Assembly: GCF_036373705.1 (NCBI RefSeq)
Contig: NC_089856.1
Location: 11,619,001-11,683,000 of the forward strand
DNA from: Amia ocellicauda
Lineage: Eukaryota; Chordata; Actinopteri; Amiiformes; Amiidae
Direction: 5' to 3'
Length of the DNA: 64,000 nt
This document shows positions 32,858 to 64,000 of this stretch, piece by piece (the first letter of the stretch is position 1; each line of letters opens with the position of its first letter). The notes under the pieces are model-generated. The model was not told the DNA's origin, searched no databases, and saw nothing but the letters and a program-made list of their open reading frames with translations. The translations under genes were made by a program, and so were the position numbers.

Positions 32858-35030
32858 TATATGGATATCATACTGGGTTCTTAAGGTTTTTTTATTATTA
32901 TTATTCCTCTATTTTCTGTTACCGTTTATTTTCATGTTTTATATTTTATATATATTTTTAGATTCTCTTCATCTTTGTCTTTCTTTCTCTTTAATACCAA
33001 CCCCACATGTCTGCTATCCTCGGTCCCTCACCGTGCCGGGCTGCTCTGACCTTTCCATGCCCTTCTCTGGTCGTGGCCCCGCTGTGGCTGTGCCAGGGCA
33101 GTGCCGGTGTCCTCCATGCACAACACTGCCGCCATTCCTCCTCTCTCTCCCTCCAGGCATCCCCCAGCCCCTCATAATTGCTCACTGCAGGGACCCGACT
33201 CGCTCTAGACTTTTATGAGGCCAGAAAATGTGAATCAGATACTTAAAGCAGCTCAGATCACCGCCAGCCCCCTCTCTCACAGCGGTGGTGGTTGTCTGTT
33301 TGTTTTTTGTTTACTCAAGTCTTTGGGTTTATGACTGACCTGAGGGATGGATGCTGTGGTTGACATTTAACAAATTGACCCCCCCACCCTATTATTAAAT
33401 CCATGCTGTTGTTATTTGTCTACTCCAAGTATTGTAAGCTGTGTTGACTCCTTGTCCTCACTTGTACCCAGTGTGATATTTATGAAGGATCTTGGCCCAG
33501 CTGTAGACTCACGCAGCTTGTGTAAACTATAAACTAGCCACGGCACTGCAACGAATGAGTGTTCAATAAGCTAAAAAGAGGCATCACTGACAGATGGGAG
33601 GAATTCAACGGCCAGTATTGATTCCTCTTAATAAATTAGCGAACAACCTCTCTCTCAATGACACGCAACTGTTCCTGATATTTGCCACTTTTGTGTGAAT
33701 GAAATACAGCCATTCCTGGATGATTACTACAATGAATCATCTAACCCTGAGGCTGCAAAATAGTATTGTTATTGTCAAAATGTAATAATTGGTGAAAAAA
33801 AAAATGTTTTCCCATTTGGCTACATGAGAGTTGTTCTCAATTGCTGCTAAGGTTGCCAAAGCTAGCTCAGTGTGTCTGGCAGTCAATCGAAATTGTCGGT
33901 TTGGAGGTAAGGAGCGGGGCGCAGGATCGAGGTTCTGGCTGTTTTCCGCTTCATGGATTTGGGCAGTCAATATCCGCCCGTCCCACCGATCGAAGGCCTG
34001 TGCACTTCATTCCTGGGAAACGTCGATACTCTGCACTACAGTTAATAGGATGCTGGAGCACCAAAAAAAAAAAAAAACACAACTATAATTGCTTGCGTCT
34101 CCGTGACTGACAGGGCAACCATTTTCACTCACTGGTCAGCTGGGGGCTAGGGAGTATGTTACTGCACGGACACAAAAGCCCAGATGAACAAACAGCCCGA
34201 TCCTGTAGGGGTTCACACTTTCACAGATGCACAAACACTGAAAGATTGACTTCGGACTGAACTGTATTCTTAAGACGTGTGTAAAAAAAAAAAAGTACAG
34301 TGTAATAGTTCATAAGGAATAACCTCTTTGTTTGGTAATGATTTAGCGTGCCGGACAAGAGGGAGAGATAGACCATAAGGCTTCCTTTTTGGCCTCAGGG
34401 TATTTACAGGGCAGCAGTTAACACCAGGGGCCATGATACTGAAATGTGTTCAACTGAAGGATTTCGGCTGCGTAATCTGTGTTCCAGTCTCCCTCTCCCA
34501 TCAATAGCTACAGTGTCTGACATTAATCCAGCCATGACTTAGAGGTATAATAAGCCTAACTGCTGAAATCCCCCTAACAAACAAGAAGGGCCCATAAATC
34601 ATTAGGCAGCCTTATCATTTTTGCCAAAGATTTGATATCCCGGGCCGGAGAGAGCTGCAGTTTTGTTCCCCCTTCAGATCCTGAGAAATCCAATACAGCG
34701 TTGCAAGGGCTGACAGGGACTACCATCTCAGACGGGGGGGTTTCTATGAGTAGCTGCAGCTTGTGTCTTTGGGAGCAGAGCTGGTGTTGGGGTGGGGAGC
34801 CCCAGGACAGTGTCCAGTTGACCCTGTTTTCCTCAGCCCGGGGAATTGTGGAAAAGTCACAGATGAAAATATCATATTTTTATACTGTGTACTGAAAACA
34901 TATAGGGCTGCTTTTGTGGACCCAAATTATGTTATTTTAGGTAGAGTAGTCTTAGACTAGGTATGTGAAACCAGCCAAAACAATTCCAAGCAGAGTCTAA
35001 TTACAGAACAACTAAACTTAAATAGTACTA

Positions 35031-35300
35031 CAACATAAGAACATAAGAAAGTTTACAAATGAGAGGACCCATCGTGCTCGTTTGGTGTCCATTAATAACT
35101 AAGTGATCCAAGGATCCTATACAGTCTATTTTTGAGTTTTCAGCTTCAACCACATTGCTGGGGAGTTTGTTCCAGATTGTAACAACTCTCTGTGTGAAAA
35201 ATAATTAATATTAATAACTAATAAAAAATGACAACGATCTGAAACTGTCGTCCCTATTTAAAGAGAAGCTGTTTCTTCTCTGTCGGACCATCTGGGCACG
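35031..35300 (+). mobile_element. Dispersed interspersed repeat, family unassigned
   Basis: It begins ATAAGAACATAAGAAAGTTT and includes phrases such as GTTTGTTCCAGATTGTAACAA. I associate this with a high-copy repeat of non-teleost fishes and related lineages. I cannot name its family from the sequence alone, and both ends are approximate. Confidence 0.5.
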
Positions 35301-35879
35301 TGCAGGTCTGCTCTCTCTCTCCTTAGAAACGTTTTATCACCTGGGGCTCTGGTCCCCTTTCTGTGGATTACCAGTTCAGAGGGTTAGAGGACCTTGATAA
35401 GAGGTTGTGGAGGGAACGGTCCTGTTCATGTGCGGGGAGGGAGGCTGTGGAGGGAACAGCTCCCCAACACTGTTTTGCGTGTACACACTCAGATCAGCAG
35501 TAAGTAATTTGACAGTAGATTACCACAATGGAGAGAGCAAAAGAATGCTGTTAGTGCCAACCCACGCTCCCCACCCGCCTCTGCCCACCTCCCCTGTCTG
35601 CCCCCTTGTCCTCCCTGGTCCCCTGCCTGTCCCTGAGTAACAGCGGCTGAGATTTTCAGTGAGGACAGGATTAGTGCTGTACTCAGCATGATTGTCAAGA
35701 GGGCGAAAAATAAGAAGTTGCTTGCGGCGTGATTCTTTTACAGCCTTGGTGATGTAACCTAAGCACTTTTGTGCTTCATACAGGTTCAGAAAGTGGATAT
35801 GAGATGCACCCACAGACCAGAAATTGTCCCTTGATTTATCACCTATATCACCTTGACCGTGCATTGCTTGTTTTGGTTG

Positions 35880-36110
35880 TGGTTGGCACTCTCTCTCTCT
35901 CTCTCCCCCCCTTTGTCTCTCTCAGCTATCTCATCACTTCTTCTCCTGTCCCCCCCTTCCTGCTTCCCTGTTTCTCTCCTTCTCTTCATCCCTCTCACTT
36001 CTTTGCTCCGCCTCTCCATCCCTCCTTCTTTCCTGGGTTCCCTCCCCCTCTCCCCTTCTCCCTCTTCCCCTCTCTCTCCTCCTTTTTCACCCTCCCTGCC
36101 TCGGCCTGAC
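35880..36110. repeat. Polypyrimidine tract (CT-rich)
   Basis: CTCTCTCTCCCCCC-type sequence over about 230 bp on the plus strand. Apparent ORFs on both strands here are compositional artefacts. Confidence 0.85.
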
Positions 36111-39100
36111 TTTTTACAGTACAGTACCTTTACAGCATCCCAGTGTCGGCTCCTTTCACTTACAGTCCTGTTGCTAAGGCGATGTCTGTCAGGGGCCACC
36201 AATGGCTTTCACCGGCTGTTGCTTGTGCTTATTTCTAATTGGCTGCAGGCCACTCGGCGAGCTTCCCACAGTTAATGGGTGATTGAGGGGGAGGGGGCTG
36301 TTCTGTTCTCGGCAGGAAATAGTAACCCCCCTACCACCCCCTAACACAGAGACCCCATGTAGAGTCTGAGTGTCTTCTAGTGTTTTTTTTTTCCTTTCTT
36401 TCTCACCATTAATATTTAATTAAACTTAAAAATACATGAAAATACAGACCCAAAGCAGCCTGTCACATCTGCCAATTCCCCAGCCATCCAGAGAAATAAG
36501 ACTTTTGTCACGACACAAAAAATTAAGGGCTCTATCTATTTTCCCGGGGAAAAGAGGGAAAACATAAAGGGTAGCACAGACAGAATAGGGGTTAGGTCAT
36601 AAAGAGAGTAGTGCTTGTGATAGGAGGGTCTCTTCTCTCTTATTGCAGTCTCCTTATTTATTTGCAGATTGTTTTTTTTTTGATAGCTTGGAATAATAAA
36701 AAGGTAGTATAGTATGGTAAGTGTGCTTTTACAGTTTTTCTGTGTGACTGTCTTCTCATTTCTGATGCAGTTACTCTTCAGTTCAGAACAAACTAATGAC
36801 AAAAAAAAAAAAAGATTGTGAAAAGGGCGATTGGAAGGAAGTTTGTGGGGGAAGTGTTTCAGTGTCACACAGGGATCTGAATCCCACTAGGGAAGTACTA
36901 AAGAAGAGAGCCTTCAACAGTGGTCCTGGAGATATGCACGGTCTAAATACCTCACAGTTATTTACCTGACTTAATTATTGTCGTAGTCAAGATTACCGTG
37001 TACTGGCCACTAGCTGTTAGTGGGCTCTGCGGGACCTAGAGTGCACCACTGAAATGGTTCCCATCGCCACTTCCTCCTTTCTCAATTCGTGACCAACTCC
37101 TGAAAGGGTTAATCAGGATTAAGAATAACCTCCCAAACCTAAGCACCTAAGCCTAAAACCTAAGAATTGCACTCTGCAGATGTTCTGGCGAAAACAGAAA
37201 CGGTAAACAAATGCCACAACAGGAAGAAAGAGCAACATTTTCATTAGAAACCCATACCACCCGACAAACCACAGGTTATGGAAAGAGCAGCCTTCTGTCT
37301 AAAGCAGAACTGGAAACCCAATCTGGGTTTGCCTTGAAATGGCAATGACTTGTGCCTGGTTGTTAGGATGATTTCTCATCTGTACAGCTACCAGTCTCCT
37401 CTGGCCTCCTGAGGGTGCGCCTGCGCCGGGCCCCTGCTCCGCGCTGCAGCGATTGCTGTGCTAAAGCTCTCCCAGATGTGCAGGCGTGGCAGTCCAGGTG
37501 TTTTGATGTCATTTTCAAGGATTTTTATTTTTTGTGCTCCTTTGAACATCTGGCTTCAGCCTTCCCAGCCCCAGGAGCTGTAACAAACTACTACCCTGTG
37601 AAGGATATATTAATGTATTTACTGCTGTTGTAAAAGCTTTACAGAATGGCACTCTCTTTCATCTAGCTGTGAATTGTGGTCTTTCAACAGCAGGACAAAT
37701 TGCCAGTTCACTCTTTCCAGGTTTGCGTGGGCTGTGGTCTGAACCGTGCAGTGTTGTTCAGTGAATCTATCACACTCGCCTGCACTGCGGATGAAATTAA
37801 TACTATTGATTTTTTTTCCTAGTTTTTTGTCGAAAATATGGCCTTGATGCTGGCCTTCTATTGTTTGTCACGTCGATCTGTTTGTGTGCTTAATGGCGCG
37901 GATAGTTCTCATCAGCAACGCACTCTGAAAAGGCTTCAATCTTCACCAGGCTGAAAATCGGGAGGCGGCGGGACGGCGAATACCACCGTTTTTGTCTCAA
38001 AGGACAAAACGTGGTGCTCAGTTTTTGCCTTTGAAATGCAAGTAGATCTCCGCTACACCTGCAGGCTTCAAAGCGGTACTTTATCTTCTCCGCATTTCCT
38101 GTTATTTATTTTTTGCTTTATTTCGTAACTAACCCTGCGGGTTTAGCATATCTTTCATTCTCTCTCTCTCCTCTTTTCTCTCTTGCTTCCTCCTTTTGTT
38201 TTTTTGCACCCTACTGAGCAACTTACTCCGGAAAGAGGCGCATTGTGAAAAAACGCTTTTGATTGCGAGAGGGGTAACCAAATTAATGGTGCACCCAGCT
38301 TTGGAAAATCTAAATTACTGTGGAGAGAGCTTAACCGGTCCAGTTAAACCAATTCACAATTCAATGAACCAGTTGGAATGAAAAACAGAATACACTATGA
38401 CCCTCCTGGACCAGGATATGGCCTCTGTCTCAGTAGGAACTCATGCCAAGGGTTTGACATATACCGGACTTCCCAGTCCACTTCAATGCAGGGCCCCAGT
38501 GCAGCTCTTTAATGGTATGCAGGCTCAGATAGTTTCCTTCCCCTGCTGCTAGTGACACATGTGGGCCGTGTCCAAATGAGCAATTTTTCCTGGCAAATTG
38601 GTGCCATCTGCCAGGGCATGGTGCATCCTGGATCCTCTGTCTGGGCACCCAGCAAAGCCCCCCCACCCCTATGGTGGTGGGCGTGGCTCCCCAGGCATCA
38701 CATTACGCCCACACTGCAATCTCTCCACAGAGCAGCAGCTGCACGACACGGGCCCGATAGAGAGAGCGAGAGAGAGAGAGAGATAAAGCCCAGAGGTTTA
38801 ATTCCTCCAACTGCCCTGCCTGTTATCTGGGTCTTCTGGCCGTTCGAGGGAGAGTGATGGGATTTTTAACGGATTAGAAAATGCTGTAGAAGGAGCTGTG
38901 ATAAGAGTGCCAGCAAGATGCACATTTTTCCCTTTTGTGGGGAGAGATATGATTGATTAATTTTACTCTTAACATATTTTATACAGTATATGTATATTTA
39001 TTTTAATGTAGTCAAATATGTCTAACTTCTGGGTCTTGTTTGCACTTAAAGGATACAGAACAGCTCTTTAATGTATGTGAAAGTTAGTTAATGACACAAG

Positions 39101-42100
39101 CATTTAATAATTGATGTCTAAATAATAGACTATTCACTATTCACTTTGATGCTAAGTGAGTATCATTCTATCCCGGAGCCTTTTTCATTGATGTCATATT
39201 TCTCAGGTGTTGATGTTTCTGTGGGCACCAGTCTTTGGACCTGATGTGTTTGTCTGTGGTAGTGGTCACTGACCACCTGCACTCTGCCTAGTAGTATTAC
39301 AGAGGGTAGCTTTTTCCCTGAGTGTTTTCAGCCGTGGTATGGTTAGTGGCATGGTTGCACGAATTAATGAAAGAATGAAATGAAATTAACAAAACAAAAC
39401 GATGAGTTCATTTTGAGTGAGCTACTCATTCTAGATTCCCCTGGATGGAGGAGCTGACGGCGGTATTTTGAAGTCCCTGCACTGCGGTGCTGGCTTGCGT
39501 ATCGTGCCTTGTTCGGGGAGGTTATCTGTTGTTGCGTCTGCTCAGATTTATTTCCCACGCTTGCCAGGACCAACCCGGTCAGCAAAAAGCAATGCTTGTG
39601 GAAGGACGCCTCGTGCCTGCGTGTGAGGAGTCTGCCACAGGGAAGTAGAACAGAGACGCGCTGTGTGGTGAGGCCCAGCCAGTGCAACACCATCATATCC
39701 CCACCACCTCCGCCTCAGTGGGGTCTTTGCGGAAACCTCTTTAGCCGAACGCAGAGCATAAACAAGGAGCAAAGCAATCTTGCGTTGGTAGTGTGAGTGT
39801 ATTCTTAGGCCCCAACCCTGTTGCTTTTCTTCCCATATAGGACGAAGACTTGTTCAAACCCTCCCTTGTAGCTGCAGGAGCACGTGAAGCCAGTAACGCG
39901 AAAAAGAATTGAAGAGTAGTTTTTATCCTCTTCCTGTCATGGGAAATGTAATCTAAATACTCATTCTAAGCCAGAGGGGGCGGAGGGTACTGGACTCCGT
40001 TCGATGTGGGGCTGATCAATGAGACCGTCTGATTTAGTGGCTGCGGTGCTGGGAGACGAATGGGTGTGAAGTAAATGGGAATAAAGCGCAGAGCTATTCT
40101 TTTGGTTTGGGGGGGCTTACAGAGTTTATCCCAGATCAGACGCCAAACGCCAAGACTCAGCGCTTTCACACATCAGGATCTATCTCGGTGTAAATAGCTT
40201 TAGCCAGGCGGGTACATTCTGGACTCTGGACTCTATTCAGAACAATCTTCCGATCCTTCGCAGTGTGAAAGAAAAGAAAATTACAAGCAAACTAAACGGA
40301 AAAGTAAGCTGCACTGACGCCGCTTCACAGACAATCACGATCCACCCTTCTGTATTGTAATTAAACACCATAGGCCGTATTAATAAAACATTAACCTGAC
40401 AGCGTTTTTTCCTGAAATGTAAATTGAATGCTTCGTCTTTGCCTTGAGGCGCATTGGGTGTGTGACGATCATTTTTTATGAGGTGGTGAATTGGACAGGA
40501 CGTTCAAGTTGTAAAGATATATAGGTCAGTGTGTGGTTTGGGACGCAGTACTTATATTGAAAAATGTACAAGGTATGTGTGTGTGCTTGTAAAATTCTCA
40601 GACACACTGCATGGGTTGTGTGCATGTGTGTATGTATTTCTGTGGGTATGTGTGTTTATGCATGTGTGATTGTGTGTGTTGAGGAATGTCTCAAGTGTGC
40701 TCTGCCTGCCTGTGCCGTCCCCGCGGCCGGGCTGTGCGTCCGCCTCCAACGCGCTCACCGGGCCGCGCTGCCATCTCTCTCTCCGTCTCTGTGTCTCTGG
40801 GCGCTATGCAGACAGACGTGCCCAGTGAATATTTCATGCTCTGTTTCAGGACACCACTGAGGAGCAGACCCGGCCGTGGCAGATGGCTCAGTAGTAAACA
40901 CCCCCCAACACCCTCCCAGAAAGAGCAACAGGGAAGGTGAGGCCAGTGAGACCCTCGGGAGAGCATGACTGCAGTGAATTTATCTTTTACTTTCAGATCC
41001 GCTTTGCACCGTGCTCAGAGTGTCCAGCTCGGCACAATAGCACATGTAGCGTGTAACTTGTGTGCAGTTAAGTAATGGTGCTGTGAACTCACTCTGCCAG
41101 CTCTCCCAAGTCATTTGACTCTCCCTCTACTTTCTCTGTCCGTTACTTCACCAGACAGGGGCTGATTCAATGCTGTACCAGGATTATAAAACAGGTTTGT
41201 GGATGTAGTGTAAACACCAGAGGCAAATGAAATGTAAATGTGTACAGTTACCATGTAGGGAGTTTTAAAATGGAGTGAGCAGTGGTTTTAAAGGACATTA
41301 TTTCTGCTTTGGTTTTGAAAATCAAAACGCGCTTTCCACGGCTTCAATAACAGCTTCTTTATCAAGCTCGACCTGTTTGAATGGTTTCTTTCGTTCAGCT
41401 AAAACATTTTTGACACAATATTAAGCAATTTCCTAAGTTGAAGTGTGACTTCAGTTTGGCTGACCTACTTTTTTTAAAGTTTGGTTATCATTGGAACATC
41501 TTAGTAGTAGTTTTTATTATTAAAATGTCTTCCCACGTTGCCATTTTTTGACAGGGCCAAGTGCATATTTTTCAATCACTGTGGTAAAAAATACTCCTTC
41601 TCTCAATATATGAATATGACAGGTTTTTACTTTCTTAGAATAAGCACTTTCACTGTGCTTATTATTAAAATAATGACGTAACAAATTAGGACATGAATGT
41701 TGGTATGGATTGAAAATAATAATTCTCCCCCTAAATAAAGTCTTAAAGCAAAAATATACCAGAGAGAATGTTAGTTTTAAATACTTTCAACCTCAAGGCA
41801 GCAGCTGTGCCTCCTTCACAGTGAGAAAGGTGACGCAATTTATTTATTTATTATATATTTATTTTTCCTGTATGTGGTCAGGAATCTGAAGATCTTTACT
41901 GCCTGCAGACCGGGCTGTCCGAGTTAAGGGATTTGGCGGGGGGACAGTACCCACTGGCACGCTGTTGATTCAGGCAGGTTCCCAGACCCCTTTGCGAGAT
42001 CAGCTGTCTGCCATCCAGTGATATTCTCTCGGCATTCCAGAGGACCCATTCCGTTGGCAGTGGATGGATGCCAGTTTCTCGGGGGGTGCGGGGTTTTGCT

Positions 42101-44036
42101 GTCTTGCCTCTTCTCCCAGTGCCAGGCTGTGCCCCACCGTTATTGGCATCTCTCGCTTGCCCTGGCGCATTCCCTGCCAGGTTACATCATCGCATCCCCC
42201 CTCCTCCCATTGCTCGGTGATTGGAGCAGGCTGGCGTGCGTGTCTGTGCTGGGTTAACAATGTGCCCAGCAGCTCCCTGACCCCGCCGTGCTCACACTGG
42301 CTCTCTGTTACCGGTTCTCGCCACAGACTGGACTCCCGGACCCTGTTCCTCCAGCAATAATGTCACTGCAACACTGCGTTCATTCAGGCTCTCTTCCTTC
42401 TGTGTTTCTCTTCTTTGTGTCTCCTGCTCCCTCCCTCCCTCTCTCTGTATCTCTCTTTTTAATCTCTCTCTCTCATTCTCTGTCTTTCCATCTCCCACTT
42501 TCTCTTGCGGCCCCTTTGCATTAGGAGAGCAAACTTTTGTTGTTGCATAAAGAGGTGGATTGAGTTTACTTTTCTTTTTCTTTCCACCAGCACGCTTATT
42601 TTATTTACATACATTTCAAAAGCCAATGCAGCCAATCAGCACCTATAATTAAGCTGCCAGTCGGACTGTGCTTGTGTTAGCATGATGCTCTTGGATATTC
42701 TGTTTCGTAGCATTCAGCTCGTGTCCTGACCTTGGCGGGGCGGGTGGGAAAACAACTGGTGATTAAAAGACCCCTGTTTGGCCTTTCGCTGCGTCCAACT
42801 ACCCTGGCCAATGCCCCATATATACCTTCCCATAAAACCTGCATGGATTGTATTGTTTTTGGAAATGAATGGCAAACTGCGCTGGGGTTTTAACACTAAA
42901 GAATATTGCCAACCAGTGTGGGATATATAAGCAAATTGCACGCAGTCCGTCGGTGAGAAGGAGGCTGACGGTTAATGCAGATCTGTGGTTTGATACAGTG
43001 TGATAGGTTCCTTCCTGTTTGTGCCATTGTTCTTCAGTTACTTCTGTAGTATGTATTTGTTTCCATTCAGCTGCTCTTTCTAAGTGCTGACCTGAAGGCG
43101 GGGGTCATGTACTTGAGCGCTTCAGATGTAGTTTTTCTATTTTTCCATTTCGTTGTCTACTTTTCTGCGCTGCACCGGGGGCCTGTCTTGTTATCACAAC
43201 AAGCGCACCTCAAAAGGAGTCGTCCAGTTTTCGGGCGAGACCCTGTCTTTTGCCTGTGTTCGCAAAACTCTTGACACTTTGCTGTGCCATGGTTGCTCAA
43301 TGTTTTGCAATTTTCTGCCTAGTCTCAACAATTCGTTTACTGTGATTTCACTATTTTAGTACGGACTAAGATGATGTTGCTTTTCATCACAGCAAGATAT
43401 GTTAATTGCTGAGCTCAGCTACTCCATCTGGGTTTCCAAACCGGTAAAAACCAACAGAACAACACAGCCACCCGGTACAAAGTGTGGCATTCTGACGGCT
43501 ATGTGCCGAGGTGACGGTTGCAGTAATCTTGCAGGACACTGGAAAAAAAACGAACGTTCCCTGCCAGTTCCCCACACCGGATTAGCGCTCCCGTCCCAGA
43601 GCAGCATTCTAGAAAGCGGCTGGTCGATATGCATAACAAAAGCAGCGTGATGGCACCCTTGGTTAATTACAATGTGAGAAGAGCAATTTGTTCTTTCTCA
43701 AACTGTTACATAAGGATGCACAGAAAGTTCACAGTGGGAGCTGAGCAAGGGAGGGGCGAGGGGGTTAGTCAAGTGACTGGTACAGAACCAGGGCTTTATT
43801 ATCCTTTCGCCACCCCCCCACGTGGAAATTATTAATTAGTGTACCAGCACTGTGCTGGACAGTTCTCTCTCTCTCTCATACTCTTACACAGACACGCACT
43901 GCATTGTGATTGTAACCTCCTGGCTCCTATCTATAACTTATGTAGCGGTGTTATAAAACATTTAAAACAAACATACAGATGTTTTGTGACTTGATTTGGG
44001 ACTTTTCCATTAGAATAAAATGCACATTGCGATTCA

Positions 44037-44041
<5 letters not shown>

Positions 44042-44087
<46 letters not shown>

Positions 44088-44102
44088 TTTTTTTTTTTTT
44101 TT
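44042..44102. repeat. (ATT)n microsatellite followed by poly(T)
   Basis: About 45 bp of ATT units followed by about 16 T, located 130 bp upstream of the ARHGAP9 start-exon acceptor. Confidence 0.95.
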
Positions 44103-44237
44103 AATTCAAGTTAATTTAACTATAGAGATAAACCTATCATAGTCTGTCATCTTGCATTTTTGTCATGTGTTGAAAGAAAACGGGAATACTGTCTCCCAGG
44201 ATACTGAAGGGCCATTGGCTGTGTTTTGTTTCAGAGC

Positions 44238-44324
44238 ATGGCCCTGATTGGCTGGCGGATCCAGATGTGCCAGAGAAGTAGCAGCAGCAGCAGCAGCAGC
44301 CGTGTAGGCGGAGTCCAGTTGTGA
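44238..44324 (+). promoter_or_regulatory. ARHGAP9: uORF in the ARHGAP9 start exon, with AGC repeat
   Basis: After an acceptor (tgttttgtttcag, exon from about 44235), an ATG at 44238 opens a 28-codon frame that ends in TGA at 44322-44324, one base before the main ATG (44326). It contains an (AGC)7 tract read as Ser. The close stop-start spacing suggests that main-ORF translation depends on reinitiation or leaky scanning. Confidence 0.55.
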
Positions 44325-44325
44325 G

Positions 44326-63657
<19,332 letters not shown>

Positions 63658-64000
63658 GTGAGTGCATCCCAGCCACCGTACACCCCCAACCACTCCCCCA
63701 CTGGGTTCTGTATTCCTCCGGGGAGGGATGGGACTGGGTTTCTGAGACTGAGAGGACAGGTGGAAAGTGGGATGCTGGGATAATTTAACAATTTAACAGT
63801 CCTGGGAAATAACAATAGTAATAGTCCATACTAACGATAGCCACTCAGTTAAAACCATTGCATCTTTCCTTAGACTGGTCTTAGTTAGTTAGTCTTAGTT
63901 AATGCGTTCTGGGAATTTTAATATACTCAAAACATGGCGGACACTATGCTAGTTTTTGAAATATAATGCAGAAAAATATATAATTTGAGGGAAATGTTCT
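63658..64000 (+). other. ARHGAP9: Partial ARHGAP9 intron at the right edge
   Basis: After the donor at 63658 the sequence is non-coding and AT-richer to the end. No exon or repeat stands out. Confidence 0.7.

Larger units (their letters stand above)
23568..44234 (+). other. Long non-coding stretch, probable ARHGAP9 intron 1
   Basis: About 20.7 kb with no exon that I can recognise on either strand. It contains a CpG-rich patch (24640-24830), C/CT runs (26196-26226), long pyrimidine tracts (about 31080-31440 and 35880-36110), a Tc1-like element (32027-32857), a dispersed repeat (35031-35300) and a (CT)n patch near 38160. The open frames here are low-complexity or chance. Intron status depends on the first exon proposed at 23460-23567. 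Confidence 0.5.

Overview
This is a vertebrate genomic window, most likely from a ray-finned fish. The genes have many short exons with GT/AG introns, the AT-rich introns carry microsatellites, and several Tc1/mariner-type DNA transposons and MITEs of a kind common in fish genomes are present. A dispersed repeat at about 35.03 kb resembles one I associate with non-teleost fishes such as gar, bowfin or sturgeon, but that placement is weak.

Three protein genes are well supported. Their order and orientation match the conserved vertebrate block ARHGAP9-MARS1-DDIT3 (human 12q13), read here in reverse. (1) DDIT3/CHOP is on the + strand: promoter and uORF exon near 7.2-7.7 kb, a short second exon at 9.32 kb, coding sequence 9859-10835. 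(2) MARS1, cytosolic methionyl-tRNA synthetase, is on the - strand. All 21 coding exons can be placed between 23059 and 13397; they join in frame to about 912-916 residues. (3) ARHGAP9, a RhoGAP with SH3, WW, PH and RhoGAP domains, is on the + strand. Its 17 coding exons between 44326 and 63657 join in frame, and the gene runs off the right edge inside the RhoGAP domain.

Layout: 1-7.2 kb has no recognisable coding sequence. It holds a CpG-containing segment with a possible leftward first exon (MBD6 would be expected here by synteny, unproven) and an old Tc1 element (2245-3757). 7.2-10.9 kb is DDIT3; 10.9-12.8 kb is a convergent intergenic spacer with a miRNA-like hairpin; 12.8-23.06 kb is MARS1; 23.06-23.57 kb is a compact, probably bidirectional promoter; 23.6-44.2 kb is a long non-coding stretch, probably the first intron of ARHGAP9, with a short Tc1-like element (32027-32857); 44.2-64 kb is the ARHGAP9 body, with MITEs, a SINE, a LINE remnant and several tandem repeats in its introns.

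Functional theme: DDIT3 and MARS1 are both known targets of the integrated stress response. Each has a CARE/AARE motif (ATTGCATCA type, bound by ATF4 with C/EBP) in sense orientation upstream of its start, and DDIT3 also keeps a conserved uORF whose N-terminus matches the human M-x-x-M-S pattern. ARHGAP9 may share the MARS1 promoter region. I found no wholly new system. The points most worth a second look are the two CAREs, the spliced DDIT3 uORF that falls in frame with the main ORF if exon 2 is skipped, two GC-AG introns in MARS1, and the hairpin at 11994-12078.
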